Shown here in pieces: positions 29,378 through 38,235 of a stretch of 64,000 nt of DNA. The stretch is from positions 1 through 64,000 of the forward strand of contig NZ_FNPL01000010.1 in assembly GCF_900107305.1 (NCBI RefSeq), written 5' to 3'. The notes under the pieces are model-generated. The model was not told the origin of the DNA. It worked only from the letters and a program-made list of their open reading frames with translations, and did not search any database. The translations under genes were made by a program, and so were the position numbers. Each line of letters begins with the position of its first letter. Within the stretch, counting starts at the first letter, position 1. The DNA is from Thermoactinomyces sp. DSM 45892. GTDB lineage: Bacteria; Bacillota; Bacilli; Thermoactinomycetales; Thermoactinomycetaceae.

Positions 29378-30498
29378 AGCTAATGTGGCATATTGCGAAG
29401 AAGGAATTAATAGAGCAATTTCGAGATAAACGAACACTCTGGCTGTCGATCCTGATTCCTCTATTACTGATCCCGGGAATCTTTCTGTTAATGGATCGCA
29501 TGCAATCATCGGATGAAGAGAAAGTGGAAATAGGCGTTAGCTCACAAGTACCTACGGAACTACAAACGGCTATTACAAAATCAGCCCCCGGCAAACTGGA
29601 ACTAAAAACCATGTCACCCGAAGAAGCAAAAAAGCTCATGAAGCAAGGAGACTTAACAGCATACCTAGGAGTAGAGACAGATCAACCGGGAACTACGAAG
29701 CTGTGGACGCTAGATATTCCGGATGGTTCAGGATACAAAACAGCTCTCCAATCCCATATCGAAAAACAACTTTTACAGCAATATCTAGCCCAGAAAAGCA
29801 TCGCCCCTACTGAATTACCTAAGCTACAAATAAAATCGGCTGAAGGGGCACCCAACATCTTTTCTGGCTTCTACCTGATTTCCATTCTCATCGCAATCAC
29901 TCCACTTTCAGGAGGGATGATGATTGCCATTGACTCCATTGCCGGAGAAAAAGAACGTCGAACGATTGTCTCCTTACTCGGACTACCTATTCCGACATGG
30001 AAACTATGGATTGGAAAATGGATCGGCGTGACAGGAATGATTATGGTAACCACCTTAATCTCTTTAGGCTCTGTTCTAGGAATCCAGCCATACTTGACCC
30101 ATCCAGCCGTTCAGCTTGATCAACTAGCTTCTATCGGAACCGTTCCATTGATCGGCTTTGCACTTTGTATTTTCTTCTATGTACTCGTTATATCTGCCTT
30201 ATTACTTATCATGAGTACATTTGCACGTAGTTTTAAAGAAGCACAAAACTATATCAGCCCACTCATGTTTTTGGCGATGGCAGGAACCTTTATCATCATG
30301 CAACAAAGCGGTTCCCAGTTACCGAATTATCTATTCTGGATTCCGCTTTGGAATGTGCATGCCGTTCTTTATGAAATCCTTCATCAAAGCGTAGGGCTTA
30401 CGGACATCATCATCACGTTTGCTTCCTGCTCTGCTCTAAGTCTTGCACTAGTAGCGTACGGAGCCTTTCTCTTTCAAAAACCAAAACATATGCTTTAG
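29374..30498 (+). CDS. ABC-2 permease, NatB-like
   Basis: A 374-residue permease. One N-terminal helix (about 20-41) is followed by an extracytoplasmic region of some 130 residues, then five or more helices. The cytoplasmic segment IAGEKERRTIVSLLGLPIP is the conserved NatB-type coupling motif. I chose ATG 29374, with GGAGG 9 bases upstream, which overlaps the ATPase stop codon. Length and topology match NatB (386 in B. subtilis). The substrate is unproven. A second, shorter membrane protein follows after 12 bases. Confidence 0.82.
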   Translation: MKLMWHIAKKELIEQFRDKRTLWLSILIPLLLIPGIFLLMDRMQSSDEEKVEIGVSSQVPTELQTAITKSAPGKLELKTMSPEEAKKLMKQGDLTAYLGVETDQPGTTKLWTLDIPDGSGYKTALQSHIEKQLLQQYLAQKSIAPTELPKLQIKSAEGAPNIFSGFYLISILIAITPLSGGMMIAIDSIAGEKERRTIVSLLGLPIPTWKLWIGKWIGVTGMIMVTTLISLGSVLGIQPYLTHPAVQLDQLASIGTVPLIGFALCIFFYVLVISALLLIMSTFARSFKEAQNYISPLMFLAMAGTFIIMQQSGSQLPNYLFWIPLWNVHAVLYEILHQSVGLTDIIITFASCSALSLALVAYGAFLFQKPKHML

Positions 30499-30510
30499 GA
30501 GATGGATTTC

Positions 30511-31218
30511 ATGTGGAAAGATGCTTGGTTTTTATCAAAGCGGGATTTATCGGGAGCGATGATTCATATAGCCCCTTACTTTTTAATCAACTGCTTTGCA
30601 TTTATAATACTAGCCAGCACTTTTATAACGGAAAAGGAGGGCGTCTTAGAACGCCCTTTGACTTGGATCACGACCGTTTTTTTATTATCTTTAATCACTT
30701 TTCCTTACTATACAAAGCGCCATCATGCCTCTTATAGGCTCGTTGGAAGCGACTTGAGTCGAAGAGAAATAGCCTTCTTTCGCACCTTTTCTATTCATCC
30801 GAACGCGATCGTGTACAGCCGACTTCTCAGTATTTTACTAGTAGGGTGTATATACCTAATGATCCTAGTACCCATAACCTATATCGGCTTAAAAAACTAC
30901 TATCCGTTCTCAGAAACCCATATCACATCCATGATACTTCTTTCTTTAGCCATATCAATTCTATTAATCACGGTTTTACTCATTACAGAAATCGTGTTGC
31001 CCTATAAAACTTTTTTCTGGAGCTCACTCATTATCTATTTGATCCCATTATTTACTCTAATAATCCTGCAATATAAGTATAATCAACACCTAATTCAATT
31101 GCTGGCTACTGGAGCGAGCTCACTTACGAACACTGGTTGTGTCACCCTGTTCTTCGCTTCACTAGTAATCTTGTATTTCGCAACACAATCGATGATTCAA
31201 TACGTTCGCCTCAAATAG
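30511..31218 (+). CDS. Six-helix membrane protein, probable second permease
   Basis: A 235-residue protein with about six hydrophobic helices and no enzymatic motif. It is not closely recognisable. The layout (cytoplasmic N-terminus, paired helices, basic loop YYTKRHHASYRLVGSDLSRR, about 70-90) suggests an ABC-2-like permease that could pair with the last ATPase of the operon. I chose ATG 30511 because AGGAG lies 9 bases upstream. The ATG at 30502 abuts that site. It sits between the NatB-like gene and the second gntR. Confidence 0.6.
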   Translation: MWKDAWFLSKRDLSGAMIHIAPYFLINCFAFIILASTFITEKEGVLERPLTWITTVFLLSLITFPYYTKRHHASYRLVGSDLSRREIAFFRTFSIHPNAIVYSRLLSILLVGCIYLMILVPITYIGLKNYYPFSETHITSMILLSLAISILLITVLLITEIVLPYKTFFWSSLIIYLIPLFTLIILQYKYNQHLIQLLATGASSLTNTGCVTLFFASLVILYFATQSMIQYVRLK

Positions 31219-31234
31219 GGAGGGAGCAAACAAC

Positions 31235-31651
31235 ATGCAACTACCTATCCAAGTCAAATTAGATCATCCCATGCCGATCTATCAACAGATACAAGATCAA
31301 CTGAGTCAGCTCATCCTAAGCGGGCAACTACCTCCCGGGAGCCCACTTCCTTCGATTCGCGCTCTAGCTATTAACTTATCTTGTAGTATCATTACAACCA
31401 AACGTGCTTATCAAGAACTAGAACAAAAGGGCTTAATCGTTGTCAAGCAAGGACGTGGCACCTTCGTCTCCTCGCTTGAAGAGATTGACGTGCCTTCAGC
31501 ACAACAAAAAGAAATCGAAAAAGCGATTCAAGAACTTTTCCTATTTCTAAAACGAATTCATGCTTCTCCTGAAAAAGTAGAGACCATTTTTATGAAGCAA
31601 CTCCATTCGTTTCAAAAATGGCACCTAGAGAAAACAGAGGAGGATACTTGA
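31235..31651 (+). CDS. GntR family regulator (YtrA type), second copy
   Basis: A 138-residue YtrA-type regulator: winged helix-turn-helix with PIYQQIQDQL, SPLPSIRALAINLSCSIITT and QGRGTFVSS, then a short helical tail. It is a distant paralogue of the regulator at 28056-28442. Unusually for a YtrA-type repressor, it is the fourth gene in its operon rather than the first. GGGAGGGAG lies upstream of the ATG. Its stop codon overlaps the next ATPase start by one base (TGATG). Confidence 0.85.
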   Translation: MQLPIQVKLDHPMPIYQQIQDQLSQLILSGQLPPGSPLPSIRALAINLSCSIITTKRAYQELEQKGLIVVKQGRGTFVSSLEEIDVPSAQQKEIEKAIQELFLFLKRIHASPEKVETIFMKQLHSFQKWHLEKTEEDT

Positions 31652-32523
31652 TGCTCCTAACAACCCATCAATTAGAGAAAACATATCCAAACAGAGAGAT
31701 CGGTCCTATTAACCTATCAGTAGAACCGGGAATCATTTCCGGTTTAGTTGGACCAAATGCCTCAGGAAAGAGTACCATTCTACAGATGGTTTCTGGAGCA
31801 GAACATCGCGACTCTGGCCAGATTACTATCTTCGGAAAGCCTATCGCCGAATTACAACAATCAGAAAAGCGGATCGCCTATGTACCAAGCCATTATCAAG
31901 CATCCCCTTACTGGACTGGAAATGACCTAATCTCTTGGTATCATCATTGGTATCCCAAATGGAATCAGAATCAAATGCAACAGCTTGTGAAGCAATTTGA
32001 TTTTGAGTTACATATACCCTATGAAAAGCTATCCACAGGGAATAAGCGAAAACTTTTAATCAGTCTCGCTATGTCTACAGAGTCTGATCTATTACTCCTA
32101 GATGAACCATCTAATGGTCTAGACTTTCTATCCAAAACTGCCTTATACGAATCGATACAAAATTGGATGGAGAATTCAGAGCGATCGATCCTACTTGCGT
32201 CTCATGATGTAGATGAGATTAATAAGCTAATGGATCATATCACACTCATCCATCTGGGAAAGCAGGTTCGGTCCTTTGAGAAAGATGAAGAATTAGGTCA
32301 ATGGGCGTATGTATGGATCTCGAATCAAACTGCAATCTCTCCTCCAGAAGAGGTCGTAACGACTATCCCATCAAGTATGACCCAATGGATCACTCAGGAC
32401 CTCTCTAAAACACGATCCATCCTCGAATTAAAACAAATCGATTATCGATACAACGTTATGCAGATGAATGAGATTCTGGAATGGATGTATAAAACAATAC
32501 AAACAAACATGATAGCCAAATGA
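31651..32523 (+). CDS. ABC transporter ATPase (second in operon)
   Basis: A 290-residue ATPase. Walker A GPNASGKST (34-42), signature LSTGN (127-131, a variant), Walker B LLLLDEP (147-153) with SNGLD, and H-loop ASHDVDE. A C-terminal extension of about 90 residues beyond the ATPase core is not assigned. The YPKWNQNQMQ helix resembles the YtrB/YhcH group, as in the leftward operon. GAGGAGG lies 7 bases before the ATG. It is the last gene of the operon, and its likely permease partner is the protein at 30511-31218. Confidence 0.8.
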   Translation: MLLTTHQLEKTYPNREIGPINLSVEPGIISGLVGPNASGKSTILQMVSGAEHRDSGQITIFGKPIAELQQSEKRIAYVPSHYQASPYWTGNDLISWYHHWYPKWNQNQMQQLVKQFDFELHIPYEKLSTGNKRKLLISLAMSTESDLLLLDEPSNGLDFLSKTALYESIQNWMENSERSILLASHDVDEINKLMDHITLIHLGKQVRSFEKDEELGQWAYVWISNQTAISPPEEVVTTIPSSMTQWITQDLSKTRSILELKQIDYRYNVMQMNEILEWMYKTIQTNMIAK

Positions 32524-32555
32524 TTATTCAACTCCACATCAATCGCACCCTTATC

Positions 32556-32600
32556 CTAAAAAGCCTTATGGTCTGTCCGGATCAGACCATAAGGCTTCTC
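32556..32600. terminator. Hairpin terminator shared by the ABC operon and the lone gene
   Basis: A perfect 15-base stem, AAGCCTTATGGTCTG (32561-32575) and its complement (32583-32597), around TCCGGAT. On the minus strand it is followed by TTTTTAGG, and on the plus strand by CTCTTC, so it ends transcription from both sides of this convergent junction. It is nearly identical to the hairpin at 33304-33340. Confidence 0.85.
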
Positions 32601-32612
32601 TTCTGTAAGGCA

Positions 32613-32627
32613 ATTCTCATATGATAG
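32613..32627. repeat. 15-base inverted repeat, left copy
   Basis: ATTCTCATATGATAG occurs here and in exact reverse complement at 33231-33245, on the other side of the gene 32700-33146. No function is evident. Confidence 0.6.
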
Positions 32628-32699
32628 GCCACATCAACGGCTACAAGCGGCGGTACCTCTATATGAAGGATAGTGTAGTAAACGTAAAGATATCCTTGA

Positions 32700-33146
32700 T
32701 TATTGACCTACGTTATTATCAATTAAATATCTCTTGGCTGTAAAGTTAACAGGGGTGTGGAAAAACATATTGGATACATTTGCATGAATAGATAGAGTAT
32801 ATTCTACATTGTCCATACATCTGGAAAGTAATGGGTCAATATGCTTGAATGTGACAAACGTATAATCATCTACAGCTTCTCCATCAATTTCAATATTAGC
32901 TTGATAGATCAACAAAGCGCCTCTTCTAATTTCCACTGTTACATATTGGGTACTTGTAACATTCGTATTATCATTATTCACATGAATAATTCCATCTAAC
33001 TCTATTAGATTTGCTCCACAAATTTGAGGGAATCTAACTGTTGCAACTCGTGTTGGGGCAGTTCCACTTGTAGAAATTGGCGTAGAAGATCCTCCAGGTG
33101 TCGTGCTTCCATATTGATCATACCGAATATCCACCAAGTGGGCCAT
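32700..33146 (-). CDS. Hypothetical beta-rich protein, no known family
   Basis: A 148-residue protein that I do not recognise. It has no signal peptide, membrane helix or catalytic motif. The first 35 residues are a Gly/Ser/Thr/Pro-rich linker (about 14-33), and the rest alternates short hydrophobic and polar stretches typical of a beta-sandwich, with single cysteines near residues 43 and 109. Such composition occurs in spore-surface and virus-like jelly-roll proteins, but this is only a guess. The start is ATG 33146 with AGGGGG 9 bases upstream. It is bracketed by two nearly identical hairpins and a 15-base inverted repeat. Confidence 0.6.
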   Translation of the reverse strand: MAHLVDIRYDQYGSTTPGGSSTPISTSGTAPTRVATVRFPQICGANLIELDGIIHVNNDNTNVTSTQYVTVEIRRGALLIYQANIEIDGEAVDDYTFVTFKHIDPLLSRCMDNVEYTLSIHANVSNMFFHTPVNFTAKRYLIDNNVGQ

Positions 33147-33230
33147 CCTCAAATTCCCCCTATATGATTTTTGAACATAGAGGGCATATTTCTATATGTT
33201 AGCTTTAAATGATACTACCATTGTTCCCTG

Positions 33231-33245
33231 CTATCATATGAGAAT
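33231..33245. repeat. 15-base inverted repeat, right copy
   Basis: CTATCATATGAGAAT, the exact reverse complement of 32613-32627. It lies about 85 bases upstream of the lone gene. On the minus strand it includes CATATGATAG, which resembles a sporulation-sigma -10, but no convincing -35 goes with it. Confidence 0.6.
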
Positions 33246-33296
33246 AGAATGAAAATGGAAGTGCATTTCTCCCCCTCGATTCACCTATTTTTCAAT

Positions 33297-33345
33297 ACAA
33301 AAAAAGCCTTACAGTCTGTCCGGATCAGACTATAAGGCTTTTTCT
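33297..33345 (-). terminator. Terminator of tuf
   Basis: On the minus strand AAGCCTTATAGTCTG pairs with CAGACTGTAAGGCTT (one U-G pair; 33326-33340 with 33304-33318) and is followed by seven U. It ends the str operon. Apart from two or three stem bases it equals the hairpin at 32561-32597. Confidence 0.9.
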
Positions 33346-33382
33346 TATTAAGGATAGTCAAACATCGTTTACGAAGCAAAGA

Positions 33383-34570
33383 CTACTCGATGATGGTTGT
33401 TACGGCACCAGCACCAACAGTACGTCCACCTTCGCGGATAGCGAAACGTGTACCGTCTTCGATTGCGATTGGAGCGATAAGTTCAACAGTCATTTCGATG
33501 TTGTCGCCAGGCATACACATTTCAGTACCTTCAGGAAGCTGGATAACACCCGTTACGTCAGTTGTACGGAAATAGAATTGTGGACGATAGTTAGAGAAGA
33601 ATGGAGTGTGACGTCCGCCCTCTTCTTTGCTCAATACGTATACTTGTGCTTTAAACTTGGTGTGTGGTTTCACAGAACCAGTTTTAGCAAGTACTTGACC
33701 ACGAGCGATGTCTTTGCGGTCTACACCACGAAGAAGAGCACCGATGTTATCACCTGCAACTGCGGAGTCAAGAAGTTTACGGAACATCTCAACACCGGTT
33801 ACGATGGACTTACGAGTTTCAGTAAGACCGATGATTTCGATCTCGTCGCCCACTTTAATGGTTCCACGTTCTACACGACCGGTAGCAACGGTACCACGAC
33901 CAGTAATAGTGAATACGTCCTCTACTGGCATCAAGAAAGGCTTGTCTGTAGCACGTTCTGGTTCTGGGATGTAAGCATCAACTTCGTTCATCAATTCAAC
34001 GATACGATCAGCCCACTCGCTACCTGGATCTTGAAGTGCTTTTAAAGCAGATCCTTTTACTACTGGGATATCATCGCCTGGGAATTCGTACTCAGAAAGA
34101 AGTTCACGAATTTCCATTTCAACTAGTTCAAGTAGCTCTTCATCGTCAACCATGTCTACTTTGTTCATGAATACAACGATGTAAGGTACGCCTACCTGAC
34201 GAGATAGCAAGATATGCTCACGTGTTTGAGGCATTGGACCGTCAGCTGCAGAAACAACTAGGATCGCTCCGTCCATTTGCGCAGCACCTGTGATCATGTT
34301 TTTCACATAGTCAGCATGTCCTGGGCAGTCAACGTGTGCGTAGTGACGGTTGTCTGTTTCATACTCAACGTGTGCAGTAGAGATGGTGATTCCACGCTCA
34401 CGCTCTTCTGGTGCTTTATCGATTTGGTCGTAAGCGGTAGCAGTTGCTCCACCTTTTTGAGCCAATACAGTTGTGATTGCAGCAGTCAATGTTGTTTTAC
34501 CGTGGTCAACGTGACCAATTGTACCAATATTAACGTGTGGCTTATTACGCTCGAACTTGGCTTTTGCCAT
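33383..34570 (-). CDS. tuf: Elongation factor Tu
   Basis: EF-Tu brings aminoacyl-tRNA to the ribosome as a GTP complex. The 395-residue product has the G1 loop GHVDHGKTT (about 19-27), the switch [12 protein letters not shown], and the NKVD guanine motif. Domains 2 and 3 are complete, ending [10 protein letters not shown]. No change typical of elfamycin resistance stands out. GAGGAGG precedes the ATG. It is the last str operon gene, with a hairpin between fusA and tuf and a strong terminator after it. Confidence 0.98.
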   Translation of the reverse strand: MAKAKFERNKPHVNIGTIGHVDHGKTTLTAAITTVLAQKGGATATAYDQIDKAPEERERGITISTAHVEYETDNRHYAHVDCPGHADYVKNMITGAAQMDGAILVVSAADGPMPQTREHILLSRQVGVPYIVVFMNKVDMVDDEELLELVEMEIRELLSEYEFPGDDIPVVKGSALKALQDPGSEWADRIVELMNEVDAYIPEPERATDKPFLMPVEDVFTITGRGTVATGRVERGTIKVGDEIEIIGLTETRKSIVTGVEMFRKLLDSAVAGDNIGALLRGVDRKDIARGQVLAKTGSVKPHTKFKAQVYVLSKEEGGRHTPFFSNYRPQFYFRTTDVTGVIQLPEGTEMCMPGDNIEMTVELIAPIAIEDGTRFAIREGGRTVGAGAVTTIIE

Positions 34571-34640
34571 GATAAAATCCTCCTCAGATAAGGAAATAAG
34601 TATTTTGGTTTTTGATTTTGGTAAAAAGATGTATAGGAAT

Positions 34641-34672
34641 CTGGTAAAGTGATCGGGGTGACACTCTACCAG
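34641..34672 (-). other. Hairpin in the fusA-tuf gap
   Basis: CTGGTAAAGTG (34641-34651) and CACTCTACCAG (34662-34672) form an 11-base stem with one wobble pair in the transcript. No U run follows, so it is more likely a processing or stability element than a terminator. It sits between the fusA stop codon and tuf. Confidence 0.55.
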
Positions 34673-34684
34673 GTTCTTGTTAAA

Positions 34685-36760
34685 TTAGTTACCAGAAGCC
34701 TTTTTAATAATCTCTTCTGCGACACTCTTTGGTACTTCTTCATAATGACTAAATACCATAGAGAAAGTACCACGACCTTGTGTACGAGAACGTAGGCTAT
34801 TTACATAACCAAACATCTCAGATAGTGGAACCATACCACGTACTACTTGAGAATTACCACGAGCATCCATGCCCTCTACCCGTCCACGACGAGAGCTGAC
34901 ATCACCCATGATGTCACCCATGTATTCTTCAGGAACCGTTACTTCGACTTTCATCATCGGCTCCAAAATAACAGGGTTACACTTGGACTTCGCAGCTTTT
35001 AGCGCCATCGATCCAGCGATCTTAAATGCCATCTCAGAGGAGTCAACATCGTGATAAGATCCATCTACAAGTCTAGCACGAACGTCTACTAATGGGAATC
35101 CAGCAAGAACACCATTTTTCATAGACTCTTCGATACCAGCTTGAACCGCAGGGATGTATTCACGCGGAACAACACCACCGACGATTTTGTTCACAAACTC
35201 GAAGCCTTCGCCAGCTTCCATTGGTTCAAATTCAACCCAGACGTGACCGAATTGACCACGACCTCCGGACTGACGAACAAATTTTCCTTCGACTTTCGCA
35301 GCAGTACGGAACGTTTCTCTGTAGGCTACTTGCGGTGCACCGATGTTCGCTTCTACTTTGAATTCACGTTTCATACGGTCCACGATGATATCGAGGTGAA
35401 GCTCACCCATACCAGCAATGATCGTTTGACCTGTTTCTTCATCGGTCCAAGCTTTGAAAGTTGGATCCTCTTCTGCTAACTTGGTCAATGCGATAGACAT
35501 TTTATCTTGATCGCCTTTCGATTTTGGCTCGATTGCGATCTCGATTACTGGATCAGGGAACTCCATCGATTCAAGTACGATCGGATTTTTCTCATCACAG
35601 AGAGTTTCACCAGTAGTCGTATCTTTAAGACCTACTGCTGCTGCGATGTCTCCAGCATATACTCTGCTAATCTCTTCACGGGAGTTCGCATGCATCTGAA
35701 GAATCCGACCTACACGTTCACGCTTCTCTTTAGTAGAGTTCAAAACATAAGATCCTGACTCTAATGTCCCAGAGTAAACGCGGAAGAATGTAAGTTTCCC
35801 TACATATGGGTCTGTCATGATTTTAAATGCAAGAGCGGAGAATGGCTCTTCATCGCTCGATTCACGAGCCGCTTCAGTACCATCTGGCAACTGACCTTGG
35901 ATCGCAGGAACATCGAGTGGAGATGGCATATATGCCACTACAGCATCTAATAAAGGTTGAACGCCTTTGTTCTTGTAAGAAGAACCACAGGTAACAGGTG
36001 TAATTTTCACTTCACATGTACCTTTACGAAGTGCTTTTACAATTTCCTCTTCAGTGAGTTCTTCACCTTCCAAGTACTTTTCCATTAGCGCTTCGTCAAG
36101 TTCTGCTACAGCTTCTACCAATATCGTACGATACTCATCCGCTTTATCCTTCAACTCAGCTGGGATTTCCCCTGATTCAGAGGTAGTTCCCAAGTCGTCG
36201 GTATAAATAAGGGCTTTCATGGTTACCAAGTCCACAATCCCAAGGAACTTATCTTCAGAACCAATTGGAAGTTGGATTGGTACTGCGTTTGCACCAAGGC
36301 GCTCACGCATTTGCTCTACAGCACCGTAGAAGTCAGCTCCCAAGATGTCCATCTTATTCACATAAGCGATACGAGGAACACCATAACGGTCAGCTTGACG
36401 CCATACAGTTTCAGATTGTGGTTCTACGCCACCTTTAGCGCAGAATACACCTACAGCTCCATCGAGTACACGTAGGGAACGCTCAACCTCAACGGTAAAG
36501 TCTACGTGACCAGGAGTATCAATAATGTTGATACGGTGGCCATTCCACTGTGCAGTGGTAGCAGCGGAAGTAATCGTAATTCCGCGCTCTTGTTCTTGTT
36601 CCATCCAGTCCATGGTAGCTGCACCTTCATGCACCTCACCAATTTTGTGTACACGACCGGTATAGAAAAGAACACGCTCAGTAGTAGTAGTTTTACCAGC
36701 ATCGATATGAGCCATGATCCCGATATTCCGTGTATCTTTTAAGGAGAACTCACGTGCCAT
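34685..36760 (-). CDS. fusA: Elongation factor G
   Basis: EF-G drives tRNA-mRNA translocation and ribosome recycling. The 691-residue sequence has P-loop AHIDAGKTT (about 17-25), the switch [20 protein letters not shown] and the NKMD motif, followed by the canonical domains II-V, ending [22 protein letters not shown] without the last gap. Length is normal. It follows rpsG by 44 bases and precedes tuf by 114 bases. Confidence 0.98.
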   Translation of the reverse strand: MAREFSLKDTRNIGIMAHIDAGKTTTTERVLFYTGRVHKIGEVHEGAATMDWMEQEQERGITITSAATTAQWNGHRINIIDTPGHVDFTVEVERSLRVLDGAVGVFCAKGGVEPQSETVWRQADRYGVPRIAYVNKMDILGADFYGAVEQMRERLGANAVPIQLPIGSEDKFLGIVDLVTMKALIYTDDLGTTSESGEIPAELKDKADEYRTILVEAVAELDEALMEKYLEGEELTEEEIVKALRKGTCEVKITPVTCGSSYKNKGVQPLLDAVVAYMPSPLDVPAIQGQLPDGTEAARESSDEEPFSALAFKIMTDPYVGKLTFFRVYSGTLESGSYVLNSTKEKRERVGRILQMHANSREEISRVYAGDIAAAVGLKDTTTGETLCDEKNPIVLESMEFPDPVIEIAIEPKSKGDQDKMSIALTKLAEEDPTFKAWTDEETGQTIIAGMGELHLDIIVDRMKREFKVEANIGAPQVAYRETFRTAAKVEGKFVRQSGGRGQFGHVWVEFEPMEAGEGFEFVNKIVGGVVPREYIPAVQAGIEESMKNGVLAGFPLVDVRARLVDGSYHDVDSSEMAFKIAGSMALKAAKSKCNPVILEPMMKVEVTVPEEYMGDIMGDVSSRRGRVEGMDARGNSQVVRGMVPLSEMFGYVNSLRSRTQGRGTFSMVFSHYEEVPKSVAEEIIKKASGN

Positions 36761-36804
36761 CTGGAATTTCTCCCTTCATCTGTCAAACAGATAAACAATT
36801 ATAA

Positions 36805-37275
36805 TTACCAGCGGTAATGTGCAAACGCGCGGTTTGCTTCCGCCATACGGTGAACATCTTCTTTTTTCTTCACAGCAGAACCAGAGTTGTTTGCTGCATC
36901 AAGAATTTCATTCGCCAAACGTTCTTCCATGGTTTTTTCGTTACGCAGACGTGCATAACTTACCAACCAGCGTAGTCCAAGACTTGTACGACGCTCTGGT
37001 TTTACCTCAACAGGTACTTGATAGTTAGAACCACCTACACGGCGAGCCTTTACTTCAAGTACTGGCATTACGTTTTTAAGAGCTTGCTCAAAAACTTCCA
37101 TTGGGTCATTACCAGAACGTTGTTGGATTAGGTTAAAAGCATCATACAAAATAGTTTGCGCTTTTCCTTTTTTTCCATCGTACATCAGACGGTTGACTAA
37201 ACGAGTAACCAACTTGCTGTTGTATATTGGATCTGGAAGTGCATCACGGCGAGGTACTGGGCCTTTACGTGGCAT
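36805..37275 (-). CDS. rpsG: 30S ribosomal protein S7
   Basis: S7 nucleates the 30S head and sits at the mRNA exit near the E site. The 156-residue product starts [20 protein letters not shown] and ends [23 protein letters not shown] lies before the ATG, and rpsL is 47 bases upstream. In E. coli S7 represses the str operon, and no matching site is recognised here. Confidence 0.98.
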   Translation of the reverse strand: MPRKGPVPRRDALPDPIYNSKLVTRLVNRLMYDGKKGKAQTILYDAFNLIQQRSGNDPMEVFEQALKNVMPVLEVKARRVGGSNYQVPVEVKPERRTSLGLRWLVSYARLRNEKTMEERLANEILDAANNSGSAVKKKEDVHRMAEANRAFAHYRW

Positions 37276-37322
37276 GCTTTTCCCTCCTTCTTATAAGTAG
37301 TTAATATAAATTGATAAATACA

Positions 37323-37736
37323 TTATTTCTTAGGACGCTTTGTACCATATTTGGAACGACTTTGGTTACGGTTGTTCACACCTGCAGTATCAAGTGCACC
37401 ACGTACGATATGGTAACGTACCCCTGGTAAGTCTTTTACACGACCACCACGAATGAGTACAACACTATGCTCTTGCAAGTTGTGACCGATTCCCGGGATG
37501 TAAGCAGTTACCTCTGTACCGTTTGTCAAACGCACACGAGCATATTTACGCAACGCGGAGTTTGGCTTTTTCGGAGTCATCGTTCCCACACGAGTACATA
37601 CACCACGTTTTTGTGGAGAACTTTGTAGAACAATGTCCTTTTTCATGCTGTTGTAAGTGTACTGAAGAGCTGGAGATTTTGACTTTTTCACTTTGTCAGT
37701 ACGACCTTTACGAATCAACTGGTTAATTGTTGGCAT
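37323..37736 (-). CDS. rpsL: 30S ribosomal protein S12
   Basis: S12 monitors decoding in the A site. I placed the start at ATG 37736 ([20 protein letters not shown]) with GGGGGGTG upstream, giving 137 residues, although the frame stays open to 37868. The residues linked to streptomycin resistance, the lysines in TPKKPNSAL and GGRVKDLPG, are unchanged, so the sequence predicts a streptomycin-sensitive ribosome. It is the first gene of the str operon. Confidence 0.97.
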   Translation of the reverse strand: MPTINQLIRKGRTDKVKKSKSPALQYTYNSMKKDIVLQSSPQKRGVCTRVGTMTPKKPNSALRKYARVRLTNGTEVTAYIPGIGHNLQEHSVVLIRGGRVKDLPGVRYHIVRGALDTAGVNNRNQSRSKYGTKRPKK

Positions 37737-37827
37737 CTTTGGCACCCCCCTGCTTATCTTGTAAGTCCACAGATCCAGGCGGATCGTAGAAGAGTAAAAA
37801 ACATCCATGAGAACAAATAAGGGGAGA

Positions 37828-37862
37828 CGAACTGCATGATTGCCTAGGATACATGCAGTTCG
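37828..37862 (-). other. Hairpin upstream of rpsL
   Basis: A perfect 11-base stem, CGAACTGCATG (37828-37838) and CATGCAGTTCG (37852-37862), in the 153-base gap between the L7Ae-like gene and rpsL. The bases after it on the transcript side (TCTCCCCTTATTTG) are only partly U-rich. It may be a weak terminator or a str operon leader element. Confidence 0.55.
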
Positions 37863-37889
37863 ACCCAATTCATCTCAAGTGTTTCATCG

Positions 37890-38138
37890 TTATTTGCAAA
37901 TCGCTACTGTTGCTGCACCGACATCGATGCCACACGCTTTACCTAGCTCCCTCATCGAAAGCACGCGCACAACAGGGATTCCCCGAGCCTGGCACATAGA
38001 GAAGATCAAGAGCTGAATCTTTTGATCTGCATCATCTGCTAGAATCACTTCTACAGCAGACAAATTCTCAATGGCCTTTTTCGTTTGCTTGGTTCCAATC
38101 GCCATTGCTTTTGCTACTTTCACTTTTTCATAAGACAT
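37890..38138 (-). CDS. rplGB: L7Ae-family K-turn-binding protein
   Basis: An 82-residue protein of the L7Ae/L30e family, equivalent to B. subtilis YbxF (RplGB), which binds kink-turn RNA. The core GTKQTKKAIEN and the C-terminal GKACGIDVGAATVAI segments match. Its role on the ribosome is unclear. It lies between rpoC and rpsL, as in Bacillus. The start is ATG 38138, or a TTG one codon earlier, with GGAGGG 8-11 bases upstream. Confidence 0.9.
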   Translation of the reverse strand: MSYEKVKVAKAMAIGTKQTKKAIENLSAVEVILADDADQKIQLLIFSMCQARGIPVVRVLSMRELGKACGIDVGAATVAICK

Positions 38139-38235
38139 CAAGTCATCAGCCCTCCAAAGTGAAACGTTCCAAGCACACGAATGTATCTTACCACCCGTTA
38201 TTCACAATGTCAACAAGATTGTATTTCTATCTACT

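Noticed and set aside
33231-33240. Sigma-K promoter (CATATGATA) of the lone gene
   Set aside because: The -10 fits loosely but no AC-type -35 is found at the right distance, so I do not claim it.
32556-33345. Insertion sequence with terminal inverted repeats
   Set aside because: The paired hairpins are intrinsic terminators and there is no transposase gene between them, so I report them as duplicated terminators and not as an insertion sequence.
37737-37868. N-terminal extension of S12
   Set aside because: The open frame upstream of MPTINQ covers the rpsL leader with its perfect hairpin, and no other S12 has such an extension.
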